Origin: Gammaproteobacteria bacterium
GTDB lineage: Bacteria; Pseudomonadota; Gammaproteobacteria; Steroidobacterales; Steroidobacteraceae
Assembly (NCBI GenBank): GCA_028293775.1
Contig: JAQGOD010000071.1
Coordinates: 1-10,109 of the forward strand
DNA: 10,109 bases
Direction of reading: 5' to 3'
Shown here in pieces: positions 6,667 through 10,109 of this stretch. How positions within the stretch are numbered: position 1 is the stretch's first letter; every line of letters begins with the position of its first letter. Under the pieces are notes generated by a model. It did no database searches. It was not told the DNA's origin and saw only the letters and a list, made by a program, of their open reading frames with translations. The position numbers were made by a program, and so were the translations under genes.

Positions 6667-7830
6667 ATGTCGGCTGAATTGCTGTTCGAGCCCTTCAAGC
6701 TGGGCCCTTATGCGTTGCCCCATCGGATCGCGATGGCACCCCTGACACGATCACGAGCGCGGCAGCCGGGCAACGTGCCGACTCTCCTCAACGCGTGCTA
6801 CTACGCCCAGCGCGCATCGGCCGCCTTCATCATCAGCGAGGCTAGTCAGGTTTCGATGCAGGGGCAGGGCTACGCCTGGACGCCGGGCATTCATAGCCGC
6901 GAGCAGGTCGAGGGCTGGCGGCTGGTTACCGATGCCGTGCACCAAGCGGGCGGCAGGATCTTCATGCAGCTTTGGCATGTCGGGCGCATCTCCCATCCAG
7001 CATTGCAACCGGACAACATGCTTCCCGTCGCGCCCTCGGCGATCAAGCCGAGCGGCGACGCCTTCATCGAGAACGAGAGCGGCGAGGGTGCGCTCGTACC
7101 GTTCGTCACGCCTCGAGCTCTTCAGATCGAGGAGATGCCTTATCTCGTCCAGCAATACGTGCGTGGCGCGAGGAACGCGTTGCGCGCAGGCTTCGATGGC
7201 GTCGAGATCCATGGCGCCAATGGTTATCTGCTGGATCAGTTCATCAATTCGCGCACCAATCGCAGGGAAGATCGCTATGGTAGTTCGGTCGAGAACCGAG
7301 CACGGCTGTTACTCGAAGTGGTCGAGGCAGTTGGCGACGTGTGGGGCCGGGACCGCGTGGGGGTAAGATTGTCGCCGCTCGGCACCTTCAATGACATCGG
7401 GGACGATGATCCCGAGAGCACGTTCGGCCATATCGCAACCGCGCTCAGCGCCTGGCAGCTCGCATACCTGCACATCGTCAATCCTGCCATGCCGGCGCTG
7501 CTGAAAGGTATGGAGCCGGACACTCGTTCTTTGGCGATGGTCGACCTGATACGCAAGAAGTACCGCGGCGCGTTGATCATCGCCGGCGGCTTCGATCACG
7601 ATACGGCCGAGCAATGGCTGAAGAAGGGCAGGGCAGAACTCATCGCTTTCGGTCGCAAGTTCCTTGCGAACCCCGATTTGCCGGAGCGCTTTCGGCTGCG
7701 AGCGCCGCTCAACGCCGAAGATCCTGCGACCTTCTATGGTGGTGGTGCGAAAGGCTACACGGACTATCCCAGCCTCGCGCAGGATCGCGGCGAGCTGCCA
7801 AGACCCTGCGTTGATGAAACATGGCGGTAG
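6667..7830 (+). CDS. Old Yellow Enzyme family FMN-dependent alkene reductase (NemA-like)
   Basis: A cytoplasmic flavoenzyme of 387 residues that uses NAD(P)H and bound FMN to reduce activated C=C bonds (enones, maleimides, sometimes nitro compounds or nitrate esters). Family landmarks in order are: the N-terminal LFEPFKLGPYALPHRIAMAP with Thr27 in APLTRSR near the flavin; LWHVGRISHP; the substrate-binding pair His182/Asn185 and proton-donor Tyr187 in IHGANGYLLDQF; NSRTNRREDRYG; and the C-terminal GYTDYPSL typical of the NemA/xenobiotic reductase group. Length is normal for the family. The ATG at 6667 was chosen for its ribosome site and because family sequence begins there. It is transcribed away from the oxdC operon and stops 2 nt before the end of the convergent kinase gene. 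The physiological substrate cannot be read from sequence; adjacency to peroxide-defence genes hints at electrophile or oxidative stress (inference). Confidence 0.94.
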   Translation: MSAELLFEPFKLGPYALPHRIAMAPLTRSRARQPGNVPTLLNACYYAQRASAAFIISEASQVSMQGQGYAWTPGIHSREQVEGWRLVTDAVHQAGGRIFMQLWHVGRISHPALQPDNMLPVAPSAIKPSGDAFIENESGEGALVPFVTPRALQIEEMPYLVQQYVRGARNALRAGFDGVEIHGANGYLLDQFINSRTNRREDRYGSSVENRARLLLEVVEAVGDVWGRDRVGVRLSPLGTFNDIGDDDPESTFGHIATALSAWQLAYLHIVNPAMPALLKGMEPDTRSLAMVDLIRKKYRGALIIAGGFDHDTAEQWLKKGRAELIAFGRKFLANPDLPERFRLRAPLNAEDPATFYGGGAKGYTDYPSLAQDRGELPRPCVDETWR

Positions 7831-7832
7831 CG

Positions 7833-10109
7833 CTACGATATAGAGGCTCGTCGAGCTCGCAGATAATTCGTTGCTTTATCCACTTCCTGCCGCAATTGCC
7901 GCTCGAGCTCTGATAAGTCAGCGCCGCCGCTGACACCGGCCGCCTCCTCGAGGCGGCGGGCTGCCTCGCTCGTCATGTGCGCGCGCATGTTGGCGCTCGA
8001 CCCCTTGAGAGAATGCGCCGCTCGCTTCACGGCCGCAAGATCGCCGCGTTCGAGCGCAAACTGAATTTCCCGCAATGTCGCGTCGCCGGAATCGATGAAC
8101 ACTTGCACCAGATCTTGAGCGAAGAGCTGATCGCCGTCTGCGACCGCCATCAGCTGTTCCCAATCGACAGGGTCGGTCGCCTGCACGGAAATGTCGGTGG
8201 ATAGCAAGGCAGGGTCTGCGGGCGAGGGCGCGGGCCGCGCTAGATGCCGTTGGATGGCTTCGTCAAGCTGCAGGCGATCAATTGGCTTAGTCAGGTAATC
8301 ATCCATGCCCGCATCGCGGCATTGCTGCTCGGTTCCCTTCATTGCATCGGCGGTAAGCGCAATGATTGGAATGCGGCGTTTGCCCTGCTCGCGCCGCCGG
8401 ATTTCGCGCGCAGCCTCATAGCCGTCCATCACGGGCATTTGGCAGTCCATGAGAATGAGGTGATAGCGTCCGCTCTCCCAAGCGGCGATGGCTTCCTCAC
8501 CGTTGTTGACAACATCGACTTCAAATCCGATGCTTTTCAGCACGCCTCGAGCGACCTTTTGGTTGACAGCATTGTCCTCTGCGAGCAGAAGCCGTTCAGT
8601 GCCGGGATGGCGGGCGCGTTGCGCAGTGACGATCGGTTGTGTGCGGCTATGCCAGCGCTCGCCCTGTACGGACATGACGCGATTCAAGCAGTCCCGCAGC
8701 TCGCGATGCGATACCGGTTTGAGCACATAGGCCGCAAATCCCAGCGTCGCAAAATCCGCGGCGCCGCGCATTCCCTGGGCAGAGGTCAGTAGTACGAGAC
8801 GCGTTGCCTTGAATCGGTCATCGGCTGTGATCCGCCGCCCGAGCTCAAATCCATCGCAAGACGGCATCATGTAATCCAGTATGGCCACTTCAAATGGTTG
8901 ATCCTGAATCAAGGACGCTTGAAGCGACTGTATGGCGGAGTCGGCATCGTTGACGCATTCAACATTCATGCCGAGCTGCGTTAGCTGCAGTGTCAGTACT
9001 TTGCGGTTCGTGGCATTGTCATCGACGATGAGTACCCGGCGGTTCGTCAGGATTTGGTCCTCGAACACCGGCCGATCGAGCTTTCGACTCGATGCGCCAA
9101 ACCTCGCCGTAAACCAGAAAATCGATCCCAAGCCTTCGTTGCTCTCGACACCGGCTTCGCCGTGCATCAGTTCGGCCAGCCGGCGCACGATGGATAGCCC
9201 GAGGCCCGTACCGCCGTAATGCCGGGTGGTCGATGCGTCTATTTGCGAGAACGGTTGGAATAGCGAGTCTTTGAGTTCTCTTGGAATGCCGATTCCCGTG
9301 TCGCGTACTTCGCACCGTATCGCGCAGCCTTCGTTATCGGCCGATACAAGGCGCAAATCGATCGACACCTCACCGTTCTGCGTAAACTTGATGGCGTTGC
9401 TGCCGAGATTCAGGAGAATCTGCCGCACGCGGCCCGGGTCGCCGATGAGGTGGTCCGGGAGCATCGGATCAATGTTCGTGATTAGCTCGAGCCCTTTGCC
9501 ATGCGCCTGAATTGCCAGCATGTGTGCGACGTCGTCCACGGTGGCGCGCAAGTCCATATCGATGCGCTCAAGATCCAGCTTGCCGGCTTCGATCTTTGAA
9601 AAGTCCAGAATGTCGTTGATGATGTTGAGCAGTCCGCCGGCGCTGTCGCGGATGGTTTCAGTGAAGTCGCGCTGTCCAGGATCGAGACGCGTATCGAGCA
9701 GCAGCTCAGTCATACCGATGACGCCGTTCATCGGCGTGCGAATCTCGTGACTCATATTGGCAAGAAATTGGGACTTGGCTCGTGCAGCGGACTCGGCGCG
9801 ATCCTTGGCCTCGAGCAGCTCGCTGTTGGCCAACTCGAGATCTTTCGTGCGATGTGCAACCAGTTCGCCGAGAAGGGCCGCATGTCGCCGCAGGCGCCCG
9901 ACACGTAGCCGGTACAGTGCGCTTGCGGCGGCCAGGATACTGAGGATGCAGAGCAGCAGGAACCACCACGTCTGATAAAAGTATGGCTTTAGTTTGAAGC
10001 GCAGGCGCGCACCGTCGCCGTTCCAGGCGCCGTCATTGTTGGCCGCGATCACATGGAAGGAATAAGTGCCCGGCGGCAACCGTGTGTAATAGGCGGTCCT
10101 GCGGTTGCC
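7833..10109 (-). CDS. Hybrid sensor histidine kinase with Y_Y_Y sensor end, two receivers and HPt (5' end cut by window edge)
   Basis: The frame is open to the right edge; 758 residues are visible and the N-terminal part lies outside. The visible start ([12 protein letters not shown]...AANNDGAWN) is the end of a Y_Y_Y domain. That domain usually follows a periplasmic Reg_prop beta-propeller, so the missing part is probably several hundred residues (inference). Next comes one transmembrane helix (about 9962-9910), a short coiled linker, HisKA with phospho-acceptor His in SHEIRTP (codon 9749-9747), and HATPase with an N box (GSNAIKFT), DTGIGIP and GGTGLGLSI. Receiver 1 has Asp in ILDYMMP (8876-8874). 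Receiver 2 has Asp in [11 protein letters not shown] (8447-8445). An HPt domain ends the protein, with His in [11 protein letters not shown] (8015-8013). All phosphorelay residues are intact, so this is a complete His-Asp-Asp-His relay of BarA-like layout without a DNA-binding output; a separate response regulator is needed. The TTG at 10079 is internal, not a start. Confidence 0.95.
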   Translation of the reverse strand, partial: GNRRTAYYTRLPPGTYSFHVIAANNDGAWNGDGARLRFKLKPYFYQTWWFLLLCILSILAAASALYRLRVGRLRRHAALLGELVAHRTKDLELANSELLEAKDRAESAARAKSQFLANMSHEIRTPMNGVIGMTELLLDTRLDPGQRDFTETIRDSAGGLLNIINDILDFSKIEAGKLDLERIDMDLRATVDDVAHMLAIQAHGKGLELITNIDPMLPDHLIGDPGRVRQILLNLGSNAIKFTQNGEVSIDLRLVSADNEGCAIRCEVRDTGIGIPRELKDSLFQPFSQIDASTTRHYGGTGLGLSIVRRLAELMHGEAGVESNEGLGSIFWFTARFGASSRKLDRPVFEDQILTNRRVLIVDDNATNRKVLTLQLTQLGMNVECVNDADSAIQSLQASLIQDQPFEVAILDYMMPSCDGFELGRRITADDRFKATRLVLLTSAQGMRGAADFATLGFAAYVLKPVSHRELRDCLNRVMSVQGERWHSRTQPIVTAQRARHPGTERLLLAEDNAVNQKVARGVLKSIGFEVDVVNNGEEAIAAWESGRYHLILMDCQMPVMDGYEAAREIRRREQGKRRIPIIALTADAMKGTEQQCRDAGMDDYLTKPIDRLQLDEAIQRHLARPAPSPADPALLSTDISVQATDPVDWEQLMAVADGDQLFAQDLVQVFIDSGDATLREIQFALERGDLAAVKRAAHSLKGSSANMRAHMTSEAARRLEEAAGVSGGADLSELERQLRQEVDKATNYLRARRASIS

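Noticed and set aside
10077..10079. TTG at 10079 as the start of the histidine kinase
   Set aside because: The frame stays open to the window edge and the upstream codons read as conserved Y_Y_Y domain sequence, so the true start is outside the window.

Overview
The window reads as GC-rich chromosomal DNA from a Gram-negative bacterium, most likely a proteobacterium. The signs are a twin-arginine signal on a periplasmic cupin, a membrane-anchored catalase-type peroxidase paired with a cytochrome b561, an Nramp Mn transporter, and a hybrid sensor kinase with a Y_Y_Y-type periplasmic end. Nothing in the sequence fixes the genus. There are no tRNAs, rRNAs, insertion sequences or CRISPR repeats that I can see.

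Positions 1-6469 hold a tightly packed minus-strand gene run, read right to left: bicupin oxalate decarboxylase (oxdC, 6469-5165), Nramp Mn2+ transporter (mntH, 5158-3827), membrane-anchored catalase-related peroxidase (srpA-like, 3823-2723), cytochrome b561 (2726-2148), HD-domain hydrolase related to cyanamide hydratases (2121-1417) and clade-3-type haem catalase (katA, 1420 to beyond the left edge). Spacings are 6 nt, 3 nt, a 4-nt ATGA overlap, 26 nt and a second 4-nt ATGA overlap, so this is almost certainly one operon. A coherent reading (inference) is that MntH supplies Mn for the Mn-dependent oxalate decarboxylase, which loads it in the cytoplasm and is exported by Tat. The peroxidase, possibly fed with electrons by cytochrome b561, would remove peroxide on the periplasmic side, and KatA would remove it in the cytoplasm.

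Positions 6470-6666 are a divergent intergenic region. From it a plus-strand Old Yellow Enzyme-family alkene reductase is expressed (6667-7830). It converges with only 2 nt to spare on a large minus-strand hybrid histidine kinase (7833 to beyond the right edge). The kinase shows, in order, the end of a Y_Y_Y sensor domain, one transmembrane segment, HisKA, HATPase, two receiver domains and an HPt domain. Its periplasmic N-terminus lies outside the window.

The most interesting part is the oxalate/manganese/peroxide operon. In particular, a Tat-exported Mn bicupin sits next to a Mn transporter, two different catalase-fold enzymes sit in different compartments, and a cyanamide-hydratase-like HD protein is translationally coupled to the catalase.
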